From Bacteroidales bacterium UBA6346 (GTDB taxonomy: Bacteria; Bacteroidota; Bacteroidia; Bacteroidales; UBA932), in NCBI GenBank assembly GCA_002438905.1, contig DJSA01000039.1, positions 1-20,039 of the forward strand: a stretch of 20,039 nucleotides of DNA. The letters run 5' to 3'. Within the stretch, counting starts at the first letter, position 1. Each line of letters begins with the position of its first letter. The notes below the pieces were generated by a model. That model saw only the letters and a list, made by a program, of their open reading frames with translations. It had not been told where the DNA came from and did not search any database. Shown piece after piece: positions 7,409 through 17,200 of this stretch. The translations under genes and the position numbers were made by a program.

Positions 7409-9937
7409 CTATTTCATCCTCAGCATCTTCCTCGCCGTCGAGCCCTCTATGCCATTGGACTTCAGCACTTCGGGGAAGTTTCTGTAGTTCTTGCGGAACT
7501 CTGTGACAAGTTCCCTGAAGTTCTCGGGATGATATTCAATAGCTTCTGCAAGTGACCCCATAGGCCCGAGCGTCTCGTTGAGGATGACTTCGGAATACAG
7601 GTTCTTGAGCATAGTGATGTTTTTGTCGGTTCGCCTCATCTCACGAAGGAGACCGTCGGTGATGACGATGTCTTCGGCAGGGTAGGTGATGACTACCTCG
7701 CGCTCTTGGGCGCAGGATTTTTCCGGGAGAGGAATTATGACGGCCAGGTCATAGCCCTTGTACTCGAACGCGGTCTCGACCCCGTCAACTGTGACTTTCT
7801 CTGGGCAGGTCGAGGACGGCAACTTGACCGTGAACCGCCTTGTCTCCGGCATTCCGTCGTATTTCCCTTCACGCTTGCCTATGCTGACCTTCAGTATATT
7901 TCCTGAACGTTCCGACCTGAGCTGTGTCCTGGCAAATCCTTCCGCGTATCCTTTGTCGTTGCCGCCGTCTTCGTAGAGGCTGAACGTGCCGCCGTTTCCT
8001 CCGGGGAATACAACCACCGTGATGGGTTCATCGTTGCGGCTGAGGTCGCGCGCCTCCCCGTACATCGGGATTATGCTTCCGGCCTTGACATAGAGAGGAT
8101 ATTCGTCGATGTGAAAGTCCCGCTCCACAGTCTGTCCTCCCTTAAGGAGCGTTCCGCTGGACGCCTCATACCAGTCGTTGCCTTCCGGAAGCCAGACGCT
8201 GACGTTTGACACCCCGTTCTGCATCGGGGACGTGATCGGGCACACGAGCATGTTGTCACCGAACATATACTCGTTCTTGAAATCGTAGGCATTCTTCTCT
8301 TCCGGCCAATAATAGTAGAGCGGACGGCAGATTGCAAGCCCTTCGTCGTATGTGGTCCTGGCCATCGTGTAGATATAAGGGACGAGACGATAGCGGTCCA
8401 CGATAATGTTGCGGAGAATGTCGAAGTTTTCGCTGCTGTAGAGCCAAGGTTCCTTGAACAGAGAGGTTGATTTGCTTGTGTGTACTCGCAGGAACGGGCT
8501 GAGGACACCGAACTGCATCCACCTTACGTAGAGTTCAGGGTCTATGTGATCTGCCATCATGTGGCCACCGATGTCGTGGCTCCAGTATCCGTAGAGCACA
8601 TTGGCGGCCGTCGTGTTGAAATATGGCTGAAAGTCCAACGATTCCCAGGAGATTACGGTATCCCCGGAGAATCCCATCGGGTAGCGGTGACTTCCGAGAC
8701 CTCCCCACCTTCCATATAGGAACGGACGCACGTTCCTGTTGATCTCCATGTCGCGGAACACGCTGTAATTGAGCCAAAATGTCATGTTCGGGAAATTTCT
8801 CTTGTCACCGGCCGTCTGCCAGTCGAGCCACCAGAAATCGTTTCCCAATTTCTCAATCGGACGGAGCTGCGTGTTGAGCCAGCCTGTCATGAAGGTCTTG
8901 TCATACGGATTCCATCTTATCGGCTTTTTGGTCGCGGGATCGACTCCGCACCACTTAGCCATGTCAGCATAATGATCCTCGTAAGATTCAACTGAGCCCG
9001 GATGCACGTTGAGCGTGACCTTCAGACTCTCGTTGTGCATTTTGTCGAAGAATTTAGCGGGATCCGGAAACAGCCTTTTGTTGAATGACATTCCGGTCCA
9101 GTTTCCGGCACCCTTGTCCCTTATATGCCAGTCAATGTCAACGACGAGCACTGAAAGAGGCACATCGAACATGCGGAACTTCCTGACAAGCTCGCTTAAC
9201 TCGTGGTCGGAATATGACCAGTAGCGGCTCCACCAGAACCCTAAGGAATAGCGCGGTGGCATGGGGGACTTTCCGGCAAGCAGCGTGAAATCGCGCAGAG
9301 CCGTCTTATAGTCATCTCCATAGGCCATGAAATACCAGTCTTGTGAACGTCTCGTGTCATCTCTGTCGTGCAACCACGCGAACTCATCCTCATCAAAAAT
9401 CGCCTGATGAGAGTCACTGATCAGTGTCCAGCCGTCACGTGCTAGGAGTCCTTTCTCAAGTCTGAGGGTGTCTCCTTTGGGCGAGTCGTGAACGTATGAC
9501 GCTTTCTGCACTATTCCATCGAAGCCGTCAAGGGTTCTGAACGTACCCTTGAGATTCTCTTTCTGTTCCTGACCGGGAACCCAGCTGAACGGTTTCTTCG
9601 CTCCCTTAGGGGAAGTGATTGTAAGGTTTTCCGGACTGAACGCACCGGTGCCCTTGAGATATTTTATCACCATCCGGTCCGTCGTGACCATGAGCGCTTT
9701 CCTGCCGTCCTTCACCTTGAAATCGGCTTCCGGATAATCCCTTGAGACCGCAAGCATTGTCTTCTCGTCCGTGAACTTTCCTTCCGGACTATATTCGAGC
9801 CTGACCAGACCACCGGTTATGACCGTGATTCTTACCTTGTTATCCTTGTACGCCACATTGTCACCGGCCTCCGCTGCCCATGGCAAGAGCAGCAGAGCCG
9901 ACGACAAAAGGGCAAAGCAGTATGTCCTGATATGCAT
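7409..9937 (-). CDS. glycoside hydrolase family 31
   Basis: An 842-aa exported retaining alpha-glycosidase of GH31 (alpha-glucosidase, alpha-xylosidase, alpha-galactosidase and related activities occur in the family). I start at the ATG at 9937, which gives the signal peptide MHIRTYCFALLSSALLLLPW...AEA; the frame extends further upstream only through a TTG inside the preceding gene. The order is an N-terminal beta-sandwich (about 25-215), then the (beta/alpha)8 barrel with VLVVDIDWH (263-271), nucleophile Asp372 in WWLDWQ, acid/base Asp426 in GFSGDT and WSHDIGG (452-458). C-terminal beta domains follow (YVKAGSIIPMYG, FSLYEDGG; DUF5110-like). A helical tail of about 75 residues, rich in basic residues, closes the protein. 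The nucleophile context WLDWQ differs from the classic WxDMNE, so specificity should not be assumed to be alpha-glucosidase. Confidence 0.92.
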   Translation of the reverse strand: MHIRTYCFALLSSALLLLPWAAEAGDNVAYKDNKVRITVITGGLVRLEYSPEGKFTDEKTMLAVSRDYPEADFKVKDGRKALMVTTDRMVIKYLKGTGAFSPENLTITSPKGAKKPFSWVPGQEQKENLKGTFRTLDGFDGIVQKASYVHDSPKGDTLRLEKGLLARDGWTLISDSHQAIFDEDEFAWLHDRDDTRRSQDWYFMAYGDDYKTALRDFTLLAGKSPMPPRYSLGFWWSRYWSYSDHELSELVRKFRMFDVPLSVLVVDIDWHIRDKGAGNWTGMSFNKRLFPDPAKFFDKMHNESLKVTLNVHPGSVESYEDHYADMAKWCGVDPATKKPIRWNPYDKTFMTGWLNTQLRPIEKLGNDFWWLDWQTAGDKRNFPNMTFWLNYSVFRDMEINRNVRPFLYGRWGGLGSHRYPMGFSGDTVISWESLDFQPYFNTTAANVLYGYWSHDIGGHMMADHIDPELYVRWMQFGVLSPFLRVHTSKSTSLFKEPWLYSSENFDILRNIIVDRYRLVPYIYTMARTTYDEGLAICRPLYYYWPEEKNAYDFKNEYMFGDNMLVCPITSPMQNGVSNVSVWLPEGNDWYEASSGTLLKGGQTVERDFHIDEYPLYVKAGSIIPMYGEARDLSRNDEPITVVVFPGGNGGTFSLYEDGGNDKGYAEGFARTQLRSERSGNILKVSIGKREGKYDGMPETRRFTVKLPSSTCPEKVTVDGVETAFEYKGYDLAVIIPLPEKSCAQEREVVITYPAEDIVITDGLLREMRRTDKNITMLKNLYSEVILNETLGPMGSLAEAIEYHPENFRELVTEFRKNYRNFPEVLKSNGIEGSTARKMLRMK

Positions 9938-9959
9938 CCTTTCTTGTTTTAGTCTATGT

Positions 9960-10607
9960 TTATTTTTCCGGATAGAGCTGGAACTCTCCAATCTGGATTA
10001 TAGGGAACTCTCCGTATGCATAGTTTGTATAGTCATTCCTGTACTTCGTGCGGAAATTCTCCATGAAGTTGAATTTGAGATACCTGTACTTCTTGCCAAG
10101 GTCGAGAGCCTTGACGAGCGTGTCGGTCTTTTTCACGTCATCCTGCTTCCAGTTAACCACGATGATGTCCACGTCCCATGGGCCGTCCGGGCTGTTCGCT
10201 CCATCAACGCTTATTTCCACCGGGCAATATTTCCATCCGAGCACTGTGTTGTCGTTCTTGCGCTGCTTGATGTAGAGCACGACTGATTCGTAGTCCTTCA
10301 GCATGTCCACCATCAGATAGTGCGGGGTTTCGTCGGGATTCGGAAGCTTCCTGTCCTTCGGTCCGGTTGCCGTGAACCAGCACTGTGAGCCCTCCCGATC
10401 CGCAGCACCATCGTTCTTGCCATCGATAAGTCCAGCGTACCTGTCGGCCTTGGTGCCTCCGTAGAGGGTAGAGGTGAAATCCGAACTGAACTGGGACGTT
10501 GACTTGATGATTGGTTTTGAAGCGTCATAGGATGCCGCGTTCTGTGCACTGGCCTGAAGACCTGCGAAAAGGACGAACAATGCCGTCAGAATGATTGATT
10601 TTCTCAT
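9960..10607 (-). CDS. secreted single-domain discoidin-like (F5/8 type C) protein
   Basis: A 215-aa protein made of a Sec signal peptide (to about QASAQ) and one discoidin-like beta-sandwich. It shares an ordered set of motifs with the N-terminal half of the 501-aa protein at 4703-6208: TSQFSSDFTS, RYAGLIDG, TPHYLMVD, GWKYCPVEISV, YRYLKFNF, then FRTKYRN and a terminal GEFQLYPEK. It has no lipobox, so it should be periplasmic or released, unless held by a partner. Discoidin/CBM32-type domains often bind galactose-type sugars or other glycans; the ligand here is unknown. It sits 67 nt after the oxidoreductase gene and 22 nt before the GH31 start, so it may assist GH31 as a separate binding subunit. 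Confidence 0.75.
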   Translation of the reverse strand: MRKSIILTALFVLFAGLQASAQNAASYDASKPIIKSTSQFSSDFTSTLYGGTKADRYAGLIDGKNDGAADREGSQCWFTATGPKDRKLPNPDETPHYLMVDMLKDYESVVLYIKQRKNDNTVLGWKYCPVEISVDGANSPDGPWDVDIIVVNWKQDDVKKTDTLVKALDLGKKYRYLKFNFMENFRTKYRNDYTNYAYGEFPIIQIGEFQLYPEK

Positions 10608-10645
10608 GATACAGATTTTTTAAAGTGTTATTGTGAAATATGATA

Positions 10646-10663
10646 AAGTCGTCATGTCGACTT
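10646..10663 (-). other. intercistronic hairpin after the oxidoreductase gene
   Basis: A perfect 6-bp inverted repeat (AAGTCG 10646-10651, CGACTT 10658-10663, 6-nt loop) lies in the 67-nt gap between the FAD oxidoreductase stop and the 215-aa discoidin gene. Downstream in the mRNA sense it is followed by an AT-rich stretch but no clean T-run. It could be a weak attenuator or RNase-stability boundary separating the capture/import genes from the enzyme genes. Confidence 0.35.
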
Positions 10664-10674
10664 GTTTTTATACA

Positions 10675-12339
10675 TTACTGCTTTTCTGGATATACTCCTG
10701 CCATTGCCGGACTTTCCCAAATGTCCTCGGCCGTCACCTTCTGCACGCAGTTGCCGCGCTTCATGGCTATACATGCCGCGGCTCCGGCTGCCTGCCCCAA
10801 TTCCATGAATATAGGCTCCATGCGGATGGAACCATAAGCTATGTGCGATGCCGAAAGGCAGACCGGAACTAACAGGTTCGCGCATTCTTCCTCCTTTGGA
10901 GTTATGGCGCGGTAGGAAATGTTGTACGGCTTGCCGAGCCCAATCTGGACGTCTCCCTCGTTCTTGACCTCCCCGTCGATGACATAACGGCCACAGTGGT
11001 GTGAGTCCATCTGGTATTCGCCCCTTGCGATATAGTCCTCCTCGACCACCTTGTTCTGACAGTGCTTCTGGGTCATGACGACTTGCCCGATCATGCGCCT
11101 CGCTTCCCTGACATAGAGCTGCGGAGTGAAATTGCCGCTCTCCTGATATTCGTCTTTCGGATATCCCCAAGGCTTGATGTCCTTACGCAGCTTTTCCGGA
11201 ACCCTGGGGTCATTTCCAATAAAATAGAGAAATCCTTTCGTGTAGTCAACGTGTTCCTGAAATATCTTTTCACGCTCTTCGTAACTTGCCTCGGGGTAGT
11301 TCCAGTTGGCTCCAATCATGTCAGTCGAGAAAGGGCCCATGTTGTTGGCATCGCATTTTCCGCCCGGCATGGTCGCCCAAAGGAAGACTCCGTGCAGGAA
11401 CGCCCTGTCCGGACTCACCTCGAACAAGCGGAGCAGAAGTTCGTAGCGTGCCGGATCGTAGTTGTCAGGTTTTGTGATAGGAATCCTGTTGTCTTCGCGG
11501 TTTGTCAGTGTAAGACGGAAATTGTATGCCTGCACGCACTTGTCCCCCTTGCCCGTCTTTCCCGGAGTTCCTGGCAATATGCCCCACAGAAGTCCGCTCG
11601 TCGGATCGCCCTTGACCTTGTAAGGATCGACACCGTCAGGAAACTGATGCGTTGAATGAACCTGCACACCATTGAAAGATTCTCCATACAGAGAACGGCT
11701 CTCGCGGCCTACTGTGTAGGAGACCCCACTTCTTGCCATCAGGTCGCCCTCGTAGCTGCAGTCGATATAGACGCGTGCGGCCACGATGATGTCATTGCCG
11801 GCTCCGTTGGAGCTTTCGAGCGTGATTGACTTGATTTTATTCCCGTTCTTTTGGGCCTCCTTAATTCTATACCGGTACAGGAGGTCAATTCCGGACTCGT
11901 CGATGTACTGCTGGAAGACCTTAAGGGCGACTTTCGGCTCGAATGCGAGCATGAATCCGTCCTTGTTGTACTCTTTGGCAATCCTCTTGTAGAAGTCGAG
12001 TGTAAGGCCTCCGATGACATCTGTGTTCCCAAGATCTGTGCGGCCAAGGCCTCCGGCAGTCATGCCGCCGATGCGCGATGAAGGCTCTATGAGCAGGACC
12101 TTCTTTCCCTGCTGCTTGGCTGTGTATGCCGCCATGATTCCTCCCGGGGTGGCTCCATAGACGCATAGATCCACCTTATATTTCGCCTTTACGTCTTTAT
12201 CCGCGCCGGTTTCTCCGCTCTGGTTCACCCTCTGGCTTTTCTCCGTGTGCGGCCATCCGTAAACGTCATTGCATCCGCAGATTGCACCGACCAGAAAGAT
12301 GGCGGCTGACAGAATGCTGATTTTTTGTACTAATCTCAT
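10675..12339 (-). CDS. exported FAD-dependent oxidoreductase (FAD_oxidored family) lipoprotein
   Basis: A 554-aa flavoprotein of the FAD_oxidored type, some of whose members are misnamed xanthan lyase in databases. The N-terminus is a lipoprotein-like signal (hydrophobic stretch then ICGC, Cys23), with no twin-arginine motif. The Rossmann dinucleotide fold is clear: VDLCVYGATPGGIMAAY (56-72) is the phosphate-binding loop, VLLIEP (81-86) puts Glu85 on the FAD ribose, and RIGGMTAGGLGRTD (89-102) follows. VYIDCSYEGDLMARSG and the C-terminal MEPIFMELGQAAGAAA complete the FAD fold. The substrate is unknown; oxidation of a sugar or a glycan-linked group is an inference from its place directly after susD (36 nt gap). 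Export of a flavoprotein by the general route would require cofactor loading outside the cytoplasm. Confidence 0.85.
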   Translation of the reverse strand: MRLVQKISILSAAIFLVGAICGCNDVYGWPHTEKSQRVNQSGETGADKDVKAKYKVDLCVYGATPGGIMAAYTAKQQGKKVLLIEPSSRIGGMTAGGLGRTDLGNTDVIGGLTLDFYKRIAKEYNKDGFMLAFEPKVALKVFQQYIDESGIDLLYRYRIKEAQKNGNKIKSITLESSNGAGNDIIVAARVYIDCSYEGDLMARSGVSYTVGRESRSLYGESFNGVQVHSTHQFPDGVDPYKVKGDPTSGLLWGILPGTPGKTGKGDKCVQAYNFRLTLTNREDNRIPITKPDNYDPARYELLLRLFEVSPDRAFLHGVFLWATMPGGKCDANNMGPFSTDMIGANWNYPEASYEEREKIFQEHVDYTKGFLYFIGNDPRVPEKLRKDIKPWGYPKDEYQESGNFTPQLYVREARRMIGQVVMTQKHCQNKVVEEDYIARGEYQMDSHHCGRYVIDGEVKNEGDVQIGLGKPYNISYRAITPKEEECANLLVPVCLSASHIAYGSIRMEPIFMELGQAAGAAACIAMKRGNCVQKVTAEDIWESPAMAGVYPEKQ

Positions 12340-12375
12340 AAATGTTAATGTGTTAAAATATGTAATAAACAGTTT

Positions 12376-14238
12376 CTAATATCCAGGGTTCTGCATTATG
12401 TCCGGATTCACAAGTATGTCTGATGCCGGAATCGGCCAGAGGTAGTTTTTGTGCCGGTCAAACGTGCACTGGTAGTAGACGGTGATGTAACCCTGCTGCT
12501 CCATATACCCGATGTGCGGAATGCCGTCATCGTCGATATAGTTGAAGTTGCGGCTTTTGTCAAAGACGCCTCCGATAGGGAAGTTGCCATCGTCCCAATT
12601 CTTCAGCAGTTCGCGGAAGCCTTCGGACAATTTGACGTTAGACTCCTCAACCGAGCCGTTCCATTCCGTGGAGCTCGACCAACTGCGGGAAAGATAGTAC
12701 TCGGGCATGTTGAACGCTGTTTCCGCAATCTTCCACCGGAGCAGATCCCTGTAGCGCACGCCCTCGAAAGGGAACTCCATCCGGCGCTCCATTTTTATTA
12801 TTTTCCTCAGTTTTTCCTGTGAGGTCTCCGTGACTCTCGGATAACTGAGCCCGCTTCCCCTGTAGGCGCGCTCGCGTACCTTGTTTATGGTCTTGTCAAG
12901 CATGTCCTGACTACATGTCCCGAGCTCATTTTCAGCCTCAAGCAAGGTGAGGAGGATCTCGGCATAGCGCAGGTAAGGGAAAAGGTTGTCGGACTTGTAG
13001 TATTTGTCTGCGGCTCCGGCCCAGTCGTCGTTTACGTATTTCCTCATTGCCAGTCCGTTGTAGGAAGCGTGCTCATGCGTCGCCTTTGAATCCGGATTGT
13101 CCACCATCTTCTTTTCCTTCAGAGAGTAGATTTTCGTGGCATACGGGTTTGGAGTGTACTCGTATCCGAGCAGGGAGTACGCCTTGTATTTGTTGCCGAA
13201 AGTCCCGTCGCTCTTGCTGCGCTCGTAGTCCTCATAGTCGGGAGCCCACTTTGTCTTGAACGGCTGTATGACCATCCCGAGCCGCGGATCGCGGTTAGAG
13301 AACGGGTCTTTCGGATTATAAAGCGGGGACTCGTCAATCGGCTTTCCGTCCGTGCAGAGATAGGAGCATAGGAGCTGATAGGATGGAGATTCGGAAATGA
13401 ACCCGTTCATCTTTCTTCTCGTGAACTCCAAGACACGGCCTATAAGACCGGGAGCCGAGAATTCGCTTCCCTTGAAATAGAACAGCAGTTCCTTTGAGCT
13501 CCGCGCTGTTGCGAAGAGAGCCGCATAACTGTCATGCAGCTGATAGACTCCGCTGTCCATGACCTTCTTTGCGGCATCTGCGGCAATCTTCCAGTCTCCG
13601 TGGAAAAGCGCAAAGCGGGCCTTGAAGCCGAGCGCTGCTCCGGAGGTCGGACGCTGCTGCTCCGGATATGACTCGGGCAGCTTCACTGCGGCCGAGTCGA
13701 GGCATCTGTAGGCATATTTCAGAACCTCTTCCTTAGGGGATCTCTTGGACTTGTAGGCATCCTGTAGGGATATGCCGACAGTGTCGAGCACACAGTCACC
13801 GTAGTAGGTCGCAAGTTCGGCATACGCAAAGCCTTGCATGAAAAGAGCCTCGCCTTCATATTGCCTTTTCTTTTCTTCCGTTGAAATCTGTGCGCGTCCC
13901 TCCTGTATGGACCTGAGAATCTTGCGGGAGCGCGTTATCGCCTTGTATTCGCTGAGCCAGCGTTCGCTTGCCCAGTCGCTCTGCGCTGTTCCTGTCCCTG
14001 CCTTGATTTCCTGGATTCCGTTCCGGCTTGTCATGTCATCGTCCCAGCGCTCGTCGTCGATGGGGAAGAATGCAACCCTCCAAAGGTCGTTGACAGACAT
14101 CTCAATCTCCGTCTCGCTGCTGTACCAGTCGTTGTCAGTGGCCTGGCTCAACGGCTTCAGATCGAGTTTTACACAGCCGGCGAGCGACATCGCTGCCACC
14201 AGCCACAGCATAAGACTTTTCAGTATTTGTCTTTTCAT
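12376..14238 (-). CDS. SusD/RagB-like surface glycan-binding lipoprotein
   Basis: A 620-aa outer-membrane lipoprotein: MKRQILKSLM leads to the lipobox SLAGC (Cys22). It forms the lid over the SusC channel and helps deliver oligosaccharides to it. The N-terminal helical TPR-like region (SETEIEMSVNDLWR, WLSEYKAITRSRKILRSI) is typical of the family. The C-terminal NYLWPIPASDILVNPDIMQ, followed by NPGY, is a very characteristic RagB/SusD ending. EALFMQGFAYAELATYYGD (about residues 129-147) is the usual helix preceding the binding face. It is somewhat longer than the classic SusD. It starts 35 nt after the susC stop. The ligand-contact residues cannot be assigned from sequence. Confidence 0.95.
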   Translation of the reverse strand: MKRQILKSLMLWLVAAMSLAGCVKLDLKPLSQATDNDWYSSETEIEMSVNDLWRVAFFPIDDERWDDDMTSRNGIQEIKAGTGTAQSDWASERWLSEYKAITRSRKILRSIQEGRAQISTEEKKRQYEGEALFMQGFAYAELATYYGDCVLDTVGISLQDAYKSKRSPKEEVLKYAYRCLDSAAVKLPESYPEQQRPTSGAALGFKARFALFHGDWKIAADAAKKVMDSGVYQLHDSYAALFATARSSKELLFYFKGSEFSAPGLIGRVLEFTRRKMNGFISESPSYQLLCSYLCTDGKPIDESPLYNPKDPFSNRDPRLGMVIQPFKTKWAPDYEDYERSKSDGTFGNKYKAYSLLGYEYTPNPYATKIYSLKEKKMVDNPDSKATHEHASYNGLAMRKYVNDDWAGAADKYYKSDNLFPYLRYAEILLTLLEAENELGTCSQDMLDKTINKVRERAYRGSGLSYPRVTETSQEKLRKIIKMERRMEFPFEGVRYRDLLRWKIAETAFNMPEYYLSRSWSSSTEWNGSVEESNVKLSEGFRELLKNWDDGNFPIGGVFDKSRNFNYIDDDGIPHIGYMEQQGYITVYYQCTFDRHKNYLWPIPASDILVNPDIMQNPGY

Positions 14239-14273
14239 CAGATAAATCCGTTTTAAAAATGTTTTCGCTCTTG

Positions 14274-17200
14274 TCAGAATGCCAGGTTCAGGCCGAAGAT
14301 GTACGACGTGAGTAAGAAGTCTCCGCCTCTGTAGTTGGGGTCAATTCCTTCCGGGTATCCCGAGATTGCAGGAAGGTCATTGGCGCTGAAATAGAATCTC
14401 AGTTTGGAGATGAGAATCTTCTTCGTGAGGTTTCGCGGCAGAGTGTATCCGAGCGTTATGTTCTTGACGCGGAAATATGCCCCGTTGAACAGCCACCAGT
14501 CGCTTGGGGCGTTCACGTTCGACTTGTTCGCCGTAGTCAGCATTGGAAACCTCTTGCCGGAGTTTTCCTCATCCGAGAGCGACGGACTCCAACGGTTGCC
14601 GACCATGTAGGAAGGCAGGCTGTAGTAGCCGTAGTCGTAGGCGTTTCTCCACGAATCGTAGAAATAGACATTCCTATGTCCGACTCCGCTGAAAGACATG
14701 TTGAAGTCAATGCCCTTGTAATTCGCCCAGAGAGACCCGCCGAACTGGTATTCAGGAAGCGAGTTCCCGCATAGCACGCGGTCCTTGTCCGGAGTAATCT
14801 GACCGTCTCCGTCCTGATCGACGTATGCGAGGCATCCCGGCTTGTCATTTGATGTGAGCAGCGGAATCCTGTTGCCGTCGCGGTCGTACATCCCGCTTTC
14901 GTTGTTTATGATTCCTGTGCTGCGGTAGAGATAGTATTCCTGATAGTAGGAGCCTTCCTTCGTCACGGTGTTGGCGGTGAGGTTCATCTTGTCGGCCATG
15001 TATCCCATGCGGGAGCGGTAGTCCGAGAGATTGAAGTTTGCCCCGTAGTTGAAGCCCCGGAAGTTGTCCTGCCACGATATGTTCAGATCCCAGCCGGCGG
15101 TGTGCATGTCGGCAGCGTTGTTCTTAGGGGAGTTGTATCCGAAATAGGAGGGGAATCCGACTTCTATGAGCATACCGGTCGTCTTCTTGTAGTAGCCGTC
15201 GGCCGTTACCTTCAAGCGCTTGCCGAACATAGAGAGGTCGATGCCTCCGCCGTATGTCGTTGTGGTCTCCCATGTTATGTCATCAAAGGCGTAATCCATC
15301 TGATATGCGGTCTTCACCTTGTCCACCTGACCTGTCCTTATGTTAGGAAGGTAGTTGTTCCCGAATGTGATGAGCGACAGGTAGGGAAATTCCGAATTGA
15401 TGCGCTCGTTGCCGAGCATTCCCACCGACGCGCGGAGTTTCAGATAATTGATGACTTTCTTCACGTTGGATTTCTGAAACCAGGGCTCATTGGACATCAC
15501 CCAACCGGCGCTGGCCGATGGGAAGGTTCCCCAGCGGTGCTTCTTCGAGAACCGGGAGGAGCCGTCTGTGCGGACATTGACCTGAAGAAGATAGCGTTTG
15601 TCGTAGGAATACATGACCCTTCCGAAGAACGACATGTAGGCATTGTGCCCTGCCGAACCGTTGGAGTACTGTGACGCCTCGGACGCGAAGTCGAGGTATG
15701 GGAACATTTCGAGAGGGTAGTTCTCGCGGCGCGCGCTCACGTATTCCCAGAAGTTCGTATAGTCCTCGTAGCCGAGCATGAAGCCCATGTCGTGCTTTTT
15801 CAGCGGAAGCTTGTAGTTCAAGTAGAGCTGCTTCGTGATGTTATAGGAATCGTTGCGTGTCTCGGTGAGCCTGGTCGGAGCGGAATTGCGCCCCGTAATA
15901 TAACTTCCGTCGAGCTTGCGCAGTTGGTATTTTGTCTTGAAGTCCTTGAACTTGCTGAAGTAAAAGTTTGGGGCTATGACTGCTGTGACCATGAAGTTTT
16001 TGAACGGGGTTATGTCGAGATTGAACTTTCCACCGAAAGTGTAGTTGTTCCTTGTCTTGTTGCCTCCGAGGTTCAGCGCGGCCACGGGGTTAGCTCCGTC
16101 CTTTCCATCGGCATACGCTCCGTCGGACCAATATGCGTTGTAGATTGGCGGAAGGGTGCTCACATCACTAGGCATTGAGTTGTACGTGCTTTGCGGTGTC
16201 AGCTTGTTTGTATAGACCATATACCATTCGACATTACCGTGAATCCAGTCCGTTATGCGAAAGTCGTTGTTGTTCCTCACGTTGAGCTTGCGGAAGTTCT
16301 TCTGGGCGTAGAGACCATCAGTGTCGTAGTAGCCGATGCTGAACTTTGTCTTCACCCTTTCGGCACCTCCGGACATGGAGAAGGAATGACGTGTGTGAAT
16401 AGTGTGCGTCTTGAATGCCTGTCCCATCCAGTCCGTGTCCGGGTACTGATCCGGGTTGTCAAGATGGTTCGCATTGTAGCTTTCTATGTAACTGTTGTCG
16501 TAGGCTGAGTCCAATGTCTTGGCCCCATCGTTGTACTTGAGCTCATTCAGACCGGTCATCCATTCGACAGCGTCGGCGAATTTCGGGGTGTCTGTCGGCA
16601 CGTCCACTCCAACCTCGAAGTTATAGGACATCTTGAATTCCTTGAATTTGGCCTGCTTCGTGGTGATGAGTATCACGCCGGCCGCTGCCCTTGCACCGTA
16701 GATTGAGGCCGCCGCCGCGTCCTTGAGCACCTGGAGGGTTTCCACGTCTTCGGGCGCTACGTCATCGATGCTTGATGCAGGAACGCCGTCAACGATGATC
16801 AGAGGGTCATTGGTGGACATCGTGGTGACACCGCGCACCCTGAAGCTCGCCGAGGATCCCGGGTCTCCGTTCGTGCGTGTAACCTCAAGTCCGGCAATCA
16901 TTCCCTCAAGCTGAGCGGACAGCTGCGGGGTCGCCTGGGACGACAGTTGTGCACCATCGATCATGGATATGGAACCGGTGACGTCGGAAAGTCGTGCAGT
17001 ACCGTAGCCGACCACTATTGACTGTTCCAGGGACAGCACTTCGGTTGTCATCCTGATTGTCATCGAGGGCCTGCCAGACACCACTTCCGCTGTGTAGGGC
17101 TTGAAGCCGACGTATGAGACCTGAATGTGTGAACCGGCCGGCACCTTAATCTTGAACACTCCGTTCGCGTCGGTGGTCGAATAGAGGTTCTTCACCTCCT

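Noticed and set aside
1327..9937. Xyloglucan utilization locus, from the GH31 + GH43 + GH3 set
   Set aside because: There is no GH5/GH9/GH74 endo-xyloglucanase in the window, and GH31 lacks the alpha-xylosidase-type nucleophile motif; the assignment would be a guess.
9938..9991. Extended N-terminus for GH31 starting at a TTG
   Set aside because: It would overlap the end of the discoidin gene and put 18 charged residues before a perfect signal peptide; the ATG at 9937 is the better start.
11062..11655. Plus-strand frame of about 197 codons opposite the FAD oxidoreductase
   Set aside because: It is antisense to a well-supported FAD fold and has no family features; treated as a shadow.
10675..12339. 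Xanthan lyase label for the FAD protein
   Set aside because: Some database relatives carry that name, but the sequence shows a Rossmann FAD fold and nothing of a polysaccharide lyase (alpha/alpha-toroid) fold.
15102..15674. Plus-strand frame of about 190 codons opposite susC
   Set aside because: It is antisense to conserved barrel sequence, with a His/Val-rich product without motifs.
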